Positions 43,256 through 51,193 of a stretch of DNA of 64,000 nt are shown here, in pieces. Where the stretch lies: positions 1 to 64,000 of the forward strand of contig CAMDYX010000004.1 in the NCBI GenBank assembly GCA_945910395.1, given 5' to 3'. Within the stretch, counting starts at the first letter, position 1, and each line of letters opens with the position of its first letter. The notes under the pieces were generated by a model that saw nothing but the letters and a program-made list of their open reading frames with translations, made no database searches and was not told the DNA's origin. Position numbers and translations under genes: made by a program. This stretch comes from an uncultured Agathobacter sp. (lineage in GTDB: Bacteria; Bacillota; Clostridia; Lachnospirales; Lachnospiraceae).

Positions 43256-45076
43256 ATGAGAGAAAAAATGCTTGGTGAATCCCATACCATCGATGAAATT
43301 GAAGAGTCATTGTCAGATATGGAGAATGAATTCGTCGAGGCATATTTGAAAAACAGTCAAAAACCTCTTTGGATTCTTTTGAATTTATATAAAGGACATT
43401 ATTTTAAGCTGTTTTTGTCTGCCTTTTTCTTTGCATTAAAACATGCCTGTGTGTGGTATCTTCCGGTGGCTACCTCCGGAATTATCAATATTGTATCCGG
43501 CCAAAGCAATGAGGGGATGACAGCAATTTGGCACTATGTGCTGATTGAACTGTTTTTAGTTGTAATAAATATGCCCTGTAATTATCTGTATACGCATTTT
43601 CGCAGTTCGGCGATTCGTAATCTGGAGGCAGGACTCCGCGGAGCTTTGGTGCGCAAGCTTCAGCAGCTTTCCATTACCTACCACAAGGAAATGCAGTCCG
43701 GACGTTTGCAGTCGAAGATCATGCGTGATGTGGAAGCAATTGAGACGTTATCCCAACAGCTTTTTACAAATGTGATTACCATTCTGATGAATCTGATTGT
43801 TGCGTTTGTTGTTACCGGCTTTCGAAGCAGAACCGTGCTGATTTTCTTTATTGTGTGCGGACCGGTTGCTGCAATCACAATGGCATCCTTTCGCAATCTG
43901 ATCAAACGTTCCAATTCGGCGTTCCGTAAAGAGATGGAAAGTACCTCAGCCCAGGTTATGGAAATGGTAGAACTGATTCCGGTAACCAGAGCACATGCTC
44001 TTGAGGAAGAGGAAATTTACAAGATGGAACATCAGCTGAACAATGTGGCGAAAAGCGGATACCGTCTGGATATCGTACAGGCAAATTTTGGAGCGGTAGG
44101 CTGGTGTGTATTTCAGATCTTCCAGGTTCTTTGCCTGGGCTTTACGGGATTTTTGGCCTTTAAAGGGCTTACAACAGTTGGTGATATTACCTTATATCAG
44201 AGTTATTTTTCAACCATCGTAAATCAGATAACCAGTTTTATCAATTTACTTCCGATTATTTCCAAAGGTCTGGAATCTGTAAATTCTGTAGGGGAAGTAT
44301 TGCTTTCGGATGAGGTGGAAAATAATAAGGGAAAAGAAAAAATCAAAGATGTAAAGGGCGTATTTGATTTTGAAGATCTGTCTTTTGCCTATGATGCCCA
44401 AAAGCCGGTACTTTCCCATTTGAATCTCCATGTAAAGCAGGGAGAGACAATAGCACTGGTTGGGGAATCCGGCGCCGGAAAGTCCACGATTTTAAATATT
44501 GTCATTGGCTTTAACAAGGCAAATGAAGGACGCCTGCTGATTGACGGAAAAGATATCAATACGATTAATTTACATAGCTATCGTAAGCATATTGCTGTGG
44601 TACCACAGACTTCCATTCTGTTTTCCGGAACAATTCGGGATAACATTACTTATGGAACAACGGATATTTCCGATGAACAACTGATGCAGGTCATTGAGGC
44701 GGCAAACTTAAAGGAATTTGTGGAGAGCCTTCCAAACGGAGTAGATACTGTCGTTGGGGAGCATGGGGGAAAACTAAGCGGTGGTCAGAGACAGCGCATT
44801 TCCATTGCAAGAGCGCTGATTCGTGATCCGAAGGTCATTATTTTAGATGAGGCAACCTCTGCCCTTGACAGCATTTCCGAAATGGAGATTCAAAAGGCAC
44901 TGGATAACCTTACCAAGGGAAGAACCACCTTTGTTGTAGCGCACCGACTGTCTACCATCAAAGGTGCAGACCGTATAGCGGTTATTGATGGTGGGCGCTG
45001 TACGGAAATCGGAACCTATGAGGAACTGATGGAGAAAAAGGGGGAGTTCTACGAAATGAGAAAGCTGCAACTCTAA
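43256..45076 (+). CDS. ABC exporter, fused permease and ATPase
   Basis: A 606-residue type IV ABC half-transporter. Six membrane segments (about residues 45-330) are followed by the ATPase domain with Walker A GESGAGKST, Q-loop PQTSILFSG, signature LSGGQRQR, Walker B VIILDEATSALD and the H-loop VAHRLSTI. It probably acts as a homodimer exporting a lipid, peptide or drug. A longer form from GTG 43208 is open but would start inside the preceding terminator; ATG 43256 is preferred, though its ribosome binding site (AAGGATGAG) is weak. The cargo is not evident. Confidence 0.88.
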   Translation: MREKMLGESHTIDEIEESLSDMENEFVEAYLKNSQKPLWILLNLYKGHYFKLFLSAFFFALKHACVWYLPVATSGIINIVSGQSNEGMTAIWHYVLIELFLVVINMPCNYLYTHFRSSAIRNLEAGLRGALVRKLQQLSITYHKEMQSGRLQSKIMRDVEAIETLSQQLFTNVITILMNLIVAFVVTGFRSRTVLIFFIVCGPVAAITMASFRNLIKRSNSAFRKEMESTSAQVMEMVELIPVTRAHALEEEEIYKMEHQLNNVAKSGYRLDIVQANFGAVGWCVFQIFQVLCLGFTGFLAFKGLTTVGDITLYQSYFSTIVNQITSFINLLPIISKGLESVNSVGEVLLSDEVENNKGKEKIKDVKGVFDFEDLSFAYDAQKPVLSHLNLHVKQGETIALVGESGAGKSTILNIVIGFNKANEGRLLIDGKDINTINLHSYRKHIAVVPQTSILFSGTIRDNITYGTTDISDEQLMQVIEAANLKEFVESLPNGVDTVVGEHGGKLSGGQRQRISIARALIRDPKVIILDEATSALDSISEMEIQKALDNLTKGRTTFVVAHRLSTIKGADRIAVIDGGRCTEIGTYEELMEKKGEFYEMRKLQL

Positions 45077-45103
45077 AAGGAGAGTTACAGCTTTTACATT
45101 AGG

Positions 45104-46270
45104 TTATTGACTCTGAGATTCGGCAAGCTTTTCTTTCATATCACTCATAAATCCGTCAACATCATCGCGGATTGCCTTCCAGTCCAGTTTTTCCAGCTGA
45201 TACAAATCTACCGGGGCGTTGGAAAGCACATCGGGCTCATTTTCAAGAGAAAGAATACTGCCGGAGAAATAGGCATTGATTAGAGTTTTATTTCCTCTTT
45301 TTACAGTAGCATCCTTGCATTTTATCTCAATACCATCTTCCGGGAGCGACCAGTAAAGGTCACCGGACAGATGGTATTTTTGACTGGTATTTGTAAAATA
45401 GGTTGCTTCGAAAAGCAGCTTATTCTTATGCTCTCCATCACGGCTTACCGTAAGGTACACCTGTTCATCATCCGGAAGCTCATAATCGATCATGCAGGTA
45501 TTGGCGTTTTCGCCATCAATAATCAGATATGCCCCCGGAAGAACCTCAGAAAGATCCATTTCGATTCTGCGAAAGTGGTTTTGGTCGGTTAAATACAAAG
45601 AGACAACAACGTCATAATCCGGATAGTCCATTCCAAATAAATCCCAGATAAAGTCCCCGCTGCCTTCCGGAATAGTGATGATGTACTCCTGGGAGATACG
45701 ACCGTTGGCACTTTTTATGGTGCTATCCGTTTTTTCTATTCCAATCTCGCCGGTAAATTCGATGATGTCCTTTGCATGATCGCGAAACCACTTCTGGTTA
45801 AGGTCGGATGTAAGATCCGGCATTCGCATAAACAAATCGATGCCGGTGGGAAACGCATATGCCAGGTTATCAAGTATTGGAACCACAAGGTAAACGGTTT
45901 GATCTTCTGCATATACTTCCATATCACCAACGCTTTTTCCAATCACAGACAGACCACTGGTCAGGGCAGCCTGTCGGGTAGGAAGAGAGCGGAGACCTTC
46001 CACATCAGCAGAAACGGAAAAACCAAGTCCCTCAATGTTATACATCTGGGCCTTTCCGGTAATTTTTGTATCTGCGTTTAGGTAGTCATGTATAAATTCC
46101 ATGATATCGATGTCATATAGCAGATAAGTGGGATCGCTTAGGGTTTCTTCGGTAAAATGCACTACAGATAAAAGAAGCTTGACCCGTGGATTTTTCTGTA
46201 GAATTCCTATCGTTATGGATAGGGAAAGGATTAAAAATATAGTAATAATAGGAATAACTTTCTTTTTCAA
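45104..46270 (-). CDS. Membrane-anchored protein of unknown function
   Basis: The only - strand gene of the window, 388 residues. It starts at a TTG (complement of 46268-46270) with AGGAG about 8 bp before it; upstream in-frame ATG codons lack such a site. The N-terminus (KKKVIPIITIFLILSLSITIGIL) is a signal anchor, and the rest is an extracellular, beta-rich, acidic region (IHDYLNADTKITGKAQMYNIEG, DLYWSLPEDGIEIKC) ending in a helix MSDMKEKLAESQ. I do not recognise the family; it resembles lipid- or substrate-binding outer-face proteins only in general build. It converges on the ABC exporter gene. Confidence 0.75.
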   Translation of the reverse strand: MKKKVIPIITIFLILSLSITIGILQKNPRVKLLLSVVHFTEETLSDPTYLLYDIDIMEFIHDYLNADTKITGKAQMYNIEGLGFSVSADVEGLRSLPTRQAALTSGLSVIGKSVGDMEVYAEDQTVYLVVPILDNLAYAFPTGIDLFMRMPDLTSDLNQKWFRDHAKDIIEFTGEIGIEKTDSTIKSANGRISQEYIITIPEGSGDFIWDLFGMDYPDYDVVVSLYLTDQNHFRRIEMDLSEVLPGAYLIIDGENANTCMIDYELPDDEQVYLTVSRDGEHKNKLLFEATYFTNTSQKYHLSGDLYWSLPEDGIEIKCKDATVKRGNKTLINAYFSGSILSLENEPDVLSNAPVDLYQLEKLDWKAIRDDVDGFMSDMKEKLAESQSQ

Positions 46271-46497
46271 TTCATCTGCTCCTAATACAAAAACCTGATA
46301 ATTATGAGCTATTGTAGCATAAAAAATATCTGAAATAAACAGAAAAAATCCGGAGAGGAATCCGTGCAAATATGCACAAAAATGACGCATGATTATTGTT
46401 TAATCGGTATATGGAAAAATGTGGGGTGATAGGATATACTAATTAAGTCGGTTGGGGAACCGATAGATAAAAAAGATACTTTTTAGGAGACTATATA

Positions 46498-46617
46498 ATG
46501 TATAACCATTTTGCAGAGGTGCAGGATGGTTATTTTTTTGCCATAATATGTCGAATGTGCACAAAAAAAGAAGTGAAAATATGTGAAGTTTGTGCACACT
46601 TTGAAGCAAGGACATGA
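46498..46617 (+). CDS. Candidate 39-residue protein with two CxxC pairs
   Basis: A short frame beginning ATG 46498 with TAGGAG 9 bp upstream. It encodes MYNHFAEVQDGYFF followed by C18-x2-C21 and C29-x2-C32, a spacing typical of a zinc knuckle. A terminator-like hairpin lies inside the coding sequence, which argues either for control by attenuation or against the gene being real. There is a possible -10 TATACT at 46435 without a good -35. Function unknown. Confidence 0.35.
   Translation: MYNHFAEVQDGYFFAIICRMCTKKEVKICEVCAHFEART
46502..46540 (+). terminator. Hairpin with T-run in the intergenic region
   Basis: ATAACCAT (46502-46509) pairs with ATGGTTAT (46526-46533), and TTTTTT follows. No + strand gene lies directly upstream, so what it terminates is unclear. 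Confidence 0.55.
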
Positions 46618-46625
46618 TATTATAA

Positions 46626-46727
46626 TTGACGTAAAAACCCCCCAATACATTATATAGTTTTTGCTATACCCCATAGTAAAAATACCTTCTCCTAAAAAGA
46701 CAGCAGATTGAAAAGCTGTCTTTTTTT
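46626..46727 (+). ncRNA. Possible very short transcript with own promoter and terminator
   Basis: TTGACG (46626-46631) and ATTATA (46649-46654) form a 17-bp-spaced promoter candidate. An intrinsic terminator follows at once: AAGACAGC near 46697-46704 pairs with GCTGTCTT at 46715-46722, then a T-run to about 46727. The RNA would be only about 65 nt. It may instead be an attenuated leader. Confidence 0.3.
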
Positions 46728-46764
46728 CATTTCTGAAATCATGTATAATATATATAGTTCCCAG

Positions 46765-46821
46765 TTGTAAAAATTTCTTACAAATTAATATAAAAAACGG
46801 GTTATTCGTTTGATGAATAAC
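46765..46821 (+). promoter_or_regulatory. Promoter and palindromic operator candidate of the GH127 gene
   Basis: TTGTAA (46765) and AATATA (46787) make a weak promoter pair. Just downstream is a perfect inverted repeat, GTTATTC, seven bases, GAATAAC (46801-46821), placed between the promoter and the ribosome binding site (GGAGG). A sugar-responsive repressor site is a reasonable guess. Confidence 0.45.
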
Positions 46822-46845
46822 AATTGAAAAACGTGGAGGTTTTTT

Positions 46846-48861
46846 ATGAATGAAAAGAATTACAGCAGCCCAATCGGACTTCGAAGTATTCATGTGACTG
46901 ATCCATTCTGGAAGCAGGAGATGGAGCTGGTGCGGACAGAAGTCATCCCATATCAGTGGGATGCATTAAATGATCGCGTGGAGGGCGCTGCACCAAGCTA
47001 TTGCATGCATAATTTCAAAGCAGCAGGAAAAATCAACGCCGAAAAAAGAACGAAGGGTGCAGATTATGTAGAGCCGACCTATACCTTCCGTGGCTTTGAA
47101 GCCTTACCGGAGGACCCGAAAAAACCGGAGGCTGATAAATTTTACGGATTTGTTTTTCAGGATAGTGATTTCTCCAAATGGATTGAGGCAGTTGGATATT
47201 CCCTCACGCAGCATCCGGATTCCAAATTGGAAGAGCTTGCGGATGGAGCCATCGATATTGTCTGCGGGGCACAGCAGGAAGATGGATATTTGGATACCTA
47301 CTATATTATCAATGGCAGAGACAAAACCTTTTCCAATCTCAGGGATCACCATGAGCTATATTGCTTTGGACATTTGACGGAGGGGGCAGTTGCCTATTAT
47401 GAAGCAACCGGAAAAGATAAACTTTTAAAAGCAGTATGCCGTTTTGCGGATTATATCGCAGATTATTTTGGAGAAGACGAAGGAAAATGTAAAGGGTATC
47501 CGGGACATGAAATTGCTGAGATGGCGCTTGTACGGCTTTACGATGCAACAGGGGAAGAGAAATATTTAAAGCTGGCAAAATACTTTGTGGATGAGCGTGG
47601 AAAAAGACCTTACTATTTTGATAAAGAGCATCCGGAAGGCATTCCAAAAGGAAAAGAGCAGGATCTGCGCTACCAGTATCATCAGGCCCATCTTCCGGTA
47701 AGAGAACAGTCGGAGGCGGTTGGTCATGCAGTCCGGGCAGTATATTTGTATTCCGGTATGGCAGATGTTGCCAGACTGACCAAGGATGAGGAGCTTTTTG
47801 CAGCCTGTGAGCGGCTGTGGGACAGCATTGTTGATGAAAAAATGTACATTACCGGTGGTATCGGCGCAACACATCTGGGGGAAGCCTTTTCATTCCCCTA
47901 TGATCTTCCAAATGATACGGCGTATGCGGAAACCTGTGCATCCATCGGACTTATTTTCTTTGCAAGAAGAATGCTTCAGATCAAAGCAGACAGCAGATAT
48001 GCAAACGTGATGGAACGGGCACTTTATAATGGAGTATTAAGTGGAATGGCGCTGGATGGAAAAAGCTTTTTCTATGTAAATCCATTGGAGGTAAATCCCA
48101 TTGCCTGTCAAAGAGACGAACGGAAATTCCATGTAAAGCCGGTTCGTCAGAAATGGTTTGGATGCGCCTGCTGCCCGCCGAATATTGCAAGACTATTAAG
48201 CTCCATTGGAAGCTATGCATATACCGAAAATGAGAATACCTTGTTTGTACATCTCTATATGGGCGGTGAAATCGAAAAACTGGTTGGAAATCAGAAGGTC
48301 GATATCAAGGTAACGTCAGAGCTTCCGTGGAATGGTAAGGTATGTATTGAGGTTAAAAACGCACCAAAGGACTTTATCCTTGCTGTCCGGATTCCGGATT
48401 GGAGTAATCAGCCGGTGATTGGTGCAGATGACTGGTCTATGCAGGATGGATATTGCTACATAAAAAAGGAGTGGAAGGAAAGTGAAACCATCGAATTTGA
48501 TTTCCCGATGGAAGCAGCACTTTTTATGGCAAGTGATAAAGTAAGGGAAGATGTCGGAAAGGCAGCAGTCGCAAGAGGACCAATCGTATATTGTCTGGAG
48601 GAAGCCGACAATGGCGCAGATCTTCATTTGCTGTCCATTGAAGCAAATCCTGCCATAACTGTGAGAGACAAAGAAATCTGCGGACAAAAGATAAAAGCGA
48701 TAGAAGTATCCGGTTTAAGAGAGCATAAGGGTTCTGATGCTGCACTGTACCATAAGCTGCAGGAGACAAAAAAAGAGAACGTAACCCTTCGCTATGTGCC
48801 ATATCATATGTGGGCAAATCGAGGGGAAAACGAAATGCAGGTCTGGACAAGGTACCACTAA
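46846..48861 (+). CDS. Beta-L-arabinofuranosidase, GH127
   Basis: A 671-residue cytoplasmic glycoside hydrolase of family GH127 (DUF1680). In the characterised Bifidobacterium enzyme HypBA1 the zinc site is Glu, Cys, Cys, Cys with one Cys as nucleophile. The matching residues are visible here: E362 and C364 in YAETCAS, C442 (nucleophile) and C443 in GCACCPPN. It removes beta-linked L-arabinofuranose from arabino-oligosaccharides or plant hydroxyproline glycoproteins. There is no signal peptide, so substrate must be imported. It fits the pectin theme set by the giant enzyme upstream. Confidence 0.93.
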   Translation: MNEKNYSSPIGLRSIHVTDPFWKQEMELVRTEVIPYQWDALNDRVEGAAPSYCMHNFKAAGKINAEKRTKGADYVEPTYTFRGFEALPEDPKKPEADKFYGFVFQDSDFSKWIEAVGYSLTQHPDSKLEELADGAIDIVCGAQQEDGYLDTYYIINGRDKTFSNLRDHHELYCFGHLTEGAVAYYEATGKDKLLKAVCRFADYIADYFGEDEGKCKGYPGHEIAEMALVRLYDATGEEKYLKLAKYFVDERGKRPYYFDKEHPEGIPKGKEQDLRYQYHQAHLPVREQSEAVGHAVRAVYLYSGMADVARLTKDEELFAACERLWDSIVDEKMYITGGIGATHLGEAFSFPYDLPNDTAYAETCASIGLIFFARRMLQIKADSRYANVMERALYNGVLSGMALDGKSFFYVNPLEVNPIACQRDERKFHVKPVRQKWFGCACCPPNIARLLSSIGSYAYTENENTLFVHLYMGGEIEKLVGNQKVDIKVTSELPWNGKVCIEVKNAPKDFILAVRIPDWSNQPVIGADDWSMQDGYCYIKKEWKESETIEFDFPMEAALFMASDKVREDVGKAAVARGPIVYCLEEADNGADLHLLSIEANPAITVRDKEICGQKIKAIEVSGLREHKGSDAALYHKLQETKKENVTLRYVPYHMWANRGENEMQVWTRYH

Positions 48862-48889
48862 TTTTTCACATACAAAGGAGAAGCTTTTT

Positions 48890-49747
48890 ATGACGTACAA
48901 TGAGATCGTAGAAAACATAAAAATGTGTGCTCTGCAGTATGATGCCGGCACGATTAAGGAACATATTGCAATCCAGTTTAATGTCTATGGTGAAGGCGAG
49001 GGAGCCTTCTACATTGAAATCAGCGAGGGCAAAATCAATATTCAGCCATATGAATACTATGATCGTGACGCACTGATTTATGTGGATGCGGATACCCTTA
49101 TGCAGATTGCAACCGGAGAGCTTTCCATGAAGGATGCCTATTCGGAAAACAGGATTGTCGTACAGGGCAGACATGACGCTGTTTTGAAGTTCGGGCAGAT
49201 GAAGCTTCGCAAGGAGCTGACAGAGAGAAGAATCGGAGGCATTTTTCATCGCGTGAGTATCCGCAAGTATAAAGAGGACTCGGTGGAGCCGGATAAGATC
49301 AAAATGATGTTAAAGGCTGCCATGGCTGCTCCCTCTGCATGTAACCAACAGCCCTGGGAATATTATGTGGTAACAGATAGAGAAATCATCAGAAAATTGG
49401 CGGAAACTTCTCCAAATGCGACATGTGCCGCAGAAGCGCCCTTGGTATTTGTTCCCTGCCATCGCAGGAGCGGCGTAGTACCGGAATATTTTCAAATTGA
49501 TATGAGCGCTTCCGTGGAGAATCTTCTTTTGGAAGCGGATGAGCTTGGACTGGGGGCAGTCTGGATGGGCATTGCACCAAATAGAAAACGGATGAAAGCG
49601 GTAAGAAAGGTGTTAGCGATACCGTTTTCCTTAGAACCCTTTGCTCTTGTTCCCTGTGGCTATCCTGCAGAAGAAAAGGAACAGGAAGACCGTTATGACG
49701 AGGCGAGAGTGCACTATGTTAATCCCCTTTCGGAAAAGTGTTCTTGA
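48890..49747 (+). CDS. SCP2-like domain fused to a nitroreductase
   Basis: A 285-residue fusion. Residues about 1-105 look like an SCP2 sterol-carrier domain (KINIQPYEYYDRDALIYVDADTLMQIATGELSMKDAY). Residues about 118-280 are an FMN nitroreductase (RVSIRKYKEDSVEPDKIKMML, AAPSACNQQPWEYYVV, GLGAVWMGIAP). The frame is open further upstream into the GH127 gene, but ATG 48890 has AAAGGAG about 9 bp before it. The last codons (NPLSEKCS) and the stop lie within palindromic repeat copy 3, so the natural C-terminus has been replaced or extended by the repeat. Substrate unknown. Confidence 0.85.
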   Translation: MTYNEIVENIKMCALQYDAGTIKEHIAIQFNVYGEGEGAFYIEISEGKINIQPYEYYDRDALIYVDADTLMQIATGELSMKDAYSENRIVVQGRHDAVLKFGQMKLRKELTERRIGGIFHRVSIRKYKEDSVEPDKIKMMLKAAMAAPSACNQQPWEYYVVTDREIIRKLAETSPNATCAAEAPLVFVPCHRRSGVVPEYFQIDMSASVENLLLEADELGLGAVWMGIAPNRKRMKAVRKVLAIPFSLEPFALVPCGYPAEEKEQEDRYDEARVHYVNPLSEKCS

Positions 49748-49940
49748 ATGAATTTGCATATTTGAAGTCCCTTTTTGGAATTGTGTTGCTAAGAATGAAT
49801 TTGTTATTCTAATTGCAGACTGTAAAGGAACGTCGGTACTAAATTCGCAATAAATTGCTCATTAAGTGCCGACGCTTTTTTAACGTTCTGATTCAAATAG
49901 CAAAATTCATTCTCAGGAACACAATTCCGTAAATGGATTT
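49719..49940 (+). repeat. Long palindromic repeat, copy 3 (compound)
   Basis: It begins with TTAATCCCCTTTCGGAAAAG inside the nitroreductase gene and ends near ATTCCGTAAATGG. Two left arms occur in a row (49730-49766 and about 49775-49820). The second is followed by the shared core (GGTACTAAATTCGCAATAAA, CTCATTAAGTGCCGACGC) and the right arm. It looks like one copy inserted into, or recombined with, another. Confidence 0.85.
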
Positions 49941-49977
49941 ATATTATGCCTTGTACTACGGTAAAATATGAGATTTT

Positions 49978-50220
49978 GGGTGTGGGGACTAGAAAAAAGG
50001 TTGATACACCCAAAATAAGTGAATAAAGTCAAAGAATTGGGTGTAGAGCGGTAATAAAGCAGTCTCTACACCCATTTTTTCGTGTCGAGAGGCCGAGAAG
50101 AGTCGCAGATAAGCTGAAAATGGGTGTAAAGGCTTGGTAAAGAAGCCGCTACACCCAAAATAAGTGAATAGAATCGAAGAATTGGGTGTGGAGTAGCGAA
50201 AAAGCAGTCTCCACACCCAT
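49978..50220 (+). repeat. Tandem array of paired GGGTGT/ACACCC hairpins
   Basis: Two units about 145 bp apart. Each has a first hairpin (49978-50011; 50122-50156) with arms GGGTGT and ACACCC, the spacer AAAATAAGTGAATA, and a second longer hairpin (50039-50073; 50184-50218). The second stems are GGGTGTAGAG/CTCTACACCC and GGGTGTGGAG/CTCCACACCC, so one pair changes from A-T to G-C on both sides. ATTTTTT or ATTTT follows each second hairpin. No gene is seen here. Confidence 0.85.
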
Positions 50221-50302
50221 TTTACATAAACTTTGCGAAAATGCGGTAGCGGGTTTTACATTTTTCTAATAAGATAAGCATTGTTATTTTACGGAGGAGT
50301 TT

Positions 50303-51184
50303 ATGAAGAAAACAGTTCAAATAAAGAGGGCAGGAAGCGTATTATTGTTTGTCCTGCCTGCACTAATCCCACTTTTTGTGTTCTGGATTTATCCGATTTT
50401 TCGGTCTGTCTGGATCAGCTTTACAGATTGGGATTTTATGACACCTACTTATCATATTGTCTTTTTTAAAAATTACATTTCTCTATTCAAAGATAGCAGA
50501 TTTTATAATGCGTTGTGGAATACCCTGATATTTACAATCGGTACACTGGTTCCAACCATTGTAATTGGCTTAGGCTTGGCCGTTTTATTACAGAAACCAT
50601 TTATAGGGAGTGGGATTGTAAAATTCATCCTTTTTTCACCATGGATTACGCCAACGGTAGCAATTTCCATCGTCTGGACCTGGATTTTTCAACCAAACGA
50701 CGGACTGGCAAATATGGTCCTTTCCTTTTTTGGACTTCCTGCATTAAAGTGGATCAGCAGCTCACAGACTGCGATGCTTTCCGTAATTATAGTAACGGTA
50801 TGGAAGAGCATGGGATATGCAATGATCTTTTATCTTTCTGCTTTGGAAAAGGTTCCGGAGGAATTATACGAAGCAAGTGCTCTGGATGGGGCTGGAAAGT
50901 GGGGACAGTTCTTTGCTGTTACAATTCCAAGCATTTCACCAACCACGTTTTTTTTGATGATTATCACGATGGTAAATTCCCTGCAGGCATATGATCAGAT
51001 ACAGATTCTGACGCAGGGAGGTCCGAGCGGAAGTACAAGAACATTGTTGTATATGTACTATCAGTTGGGCTTTCAGGAGTTTAAAATGGGACAGGCAACA
51101 GCTGTTGCGGTAGTTATGATTTTTATTACGGTATTGCTTTCTTTGATACAGTTTTATGCATCGAAAAAGTGGGTGCATTATTAG
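50303..51184 (+). CDS. Sugar ABC transporter permease, MalF/UgpA type
   Basis: A 293-residue inner-membrane permease with six segments. The EAA loop characteristic of the binding-protein-dependent family is YEASALDGAGKWGQFFAVTIPSI (about residues 193-215; quoted for identification only by its ends YEASALDG and TIPSI). It pairs with the permease encoded 9 bp downstream. GGAGGAG precedes the start. No ATPase gene is in the cluster, so a shared MsmX/MsiK-like ATPase elsewhere must drive it. Confidence 0.92.
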   Translation: MKKTVQIKRAGSVLLFVLPALIPLFVFWIYPIFRSVWISFTDWDFMTPTYHIVFFKNYISLFKDSRFYNALWNTLIFTIGTLVPTIVIGLGLAVLLQKPFIGSGIVKFILFSPWITPTVAISIVWTWIFQPNDGLANMVLSFFGLPALKWISSSQTAMLSVIIVTVWKSMGYAMIFYLSALEKVPEELYEASALDGAGKWGQFFAVTIPSISPTTFFLMIITMVNSLQAYDQIQILTQGGPSGSTRTLLYMYYQLGFQEFKMGQATAVAVVMIFITVLLSLIQFYASKKWVHY

Positions 51185-51193
51185 GAGTGTTCT

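Noticed and set aside
49978..50220. CRISPR array
   Set aside because: There are only two units of about 145 bp with internal hairpins; spacers of uniform length and short identical repeats are absent, and no cas genes are near.
50219..50262. PhoP box upstream of the ABC-PHP-HAD operon
   Set aside because: TTTACA occurs near 50220 and at 50255, but the two are about 35 bp apart without repeats at 11-bp spacing, so the match is likely chance in AT-rich DNA.
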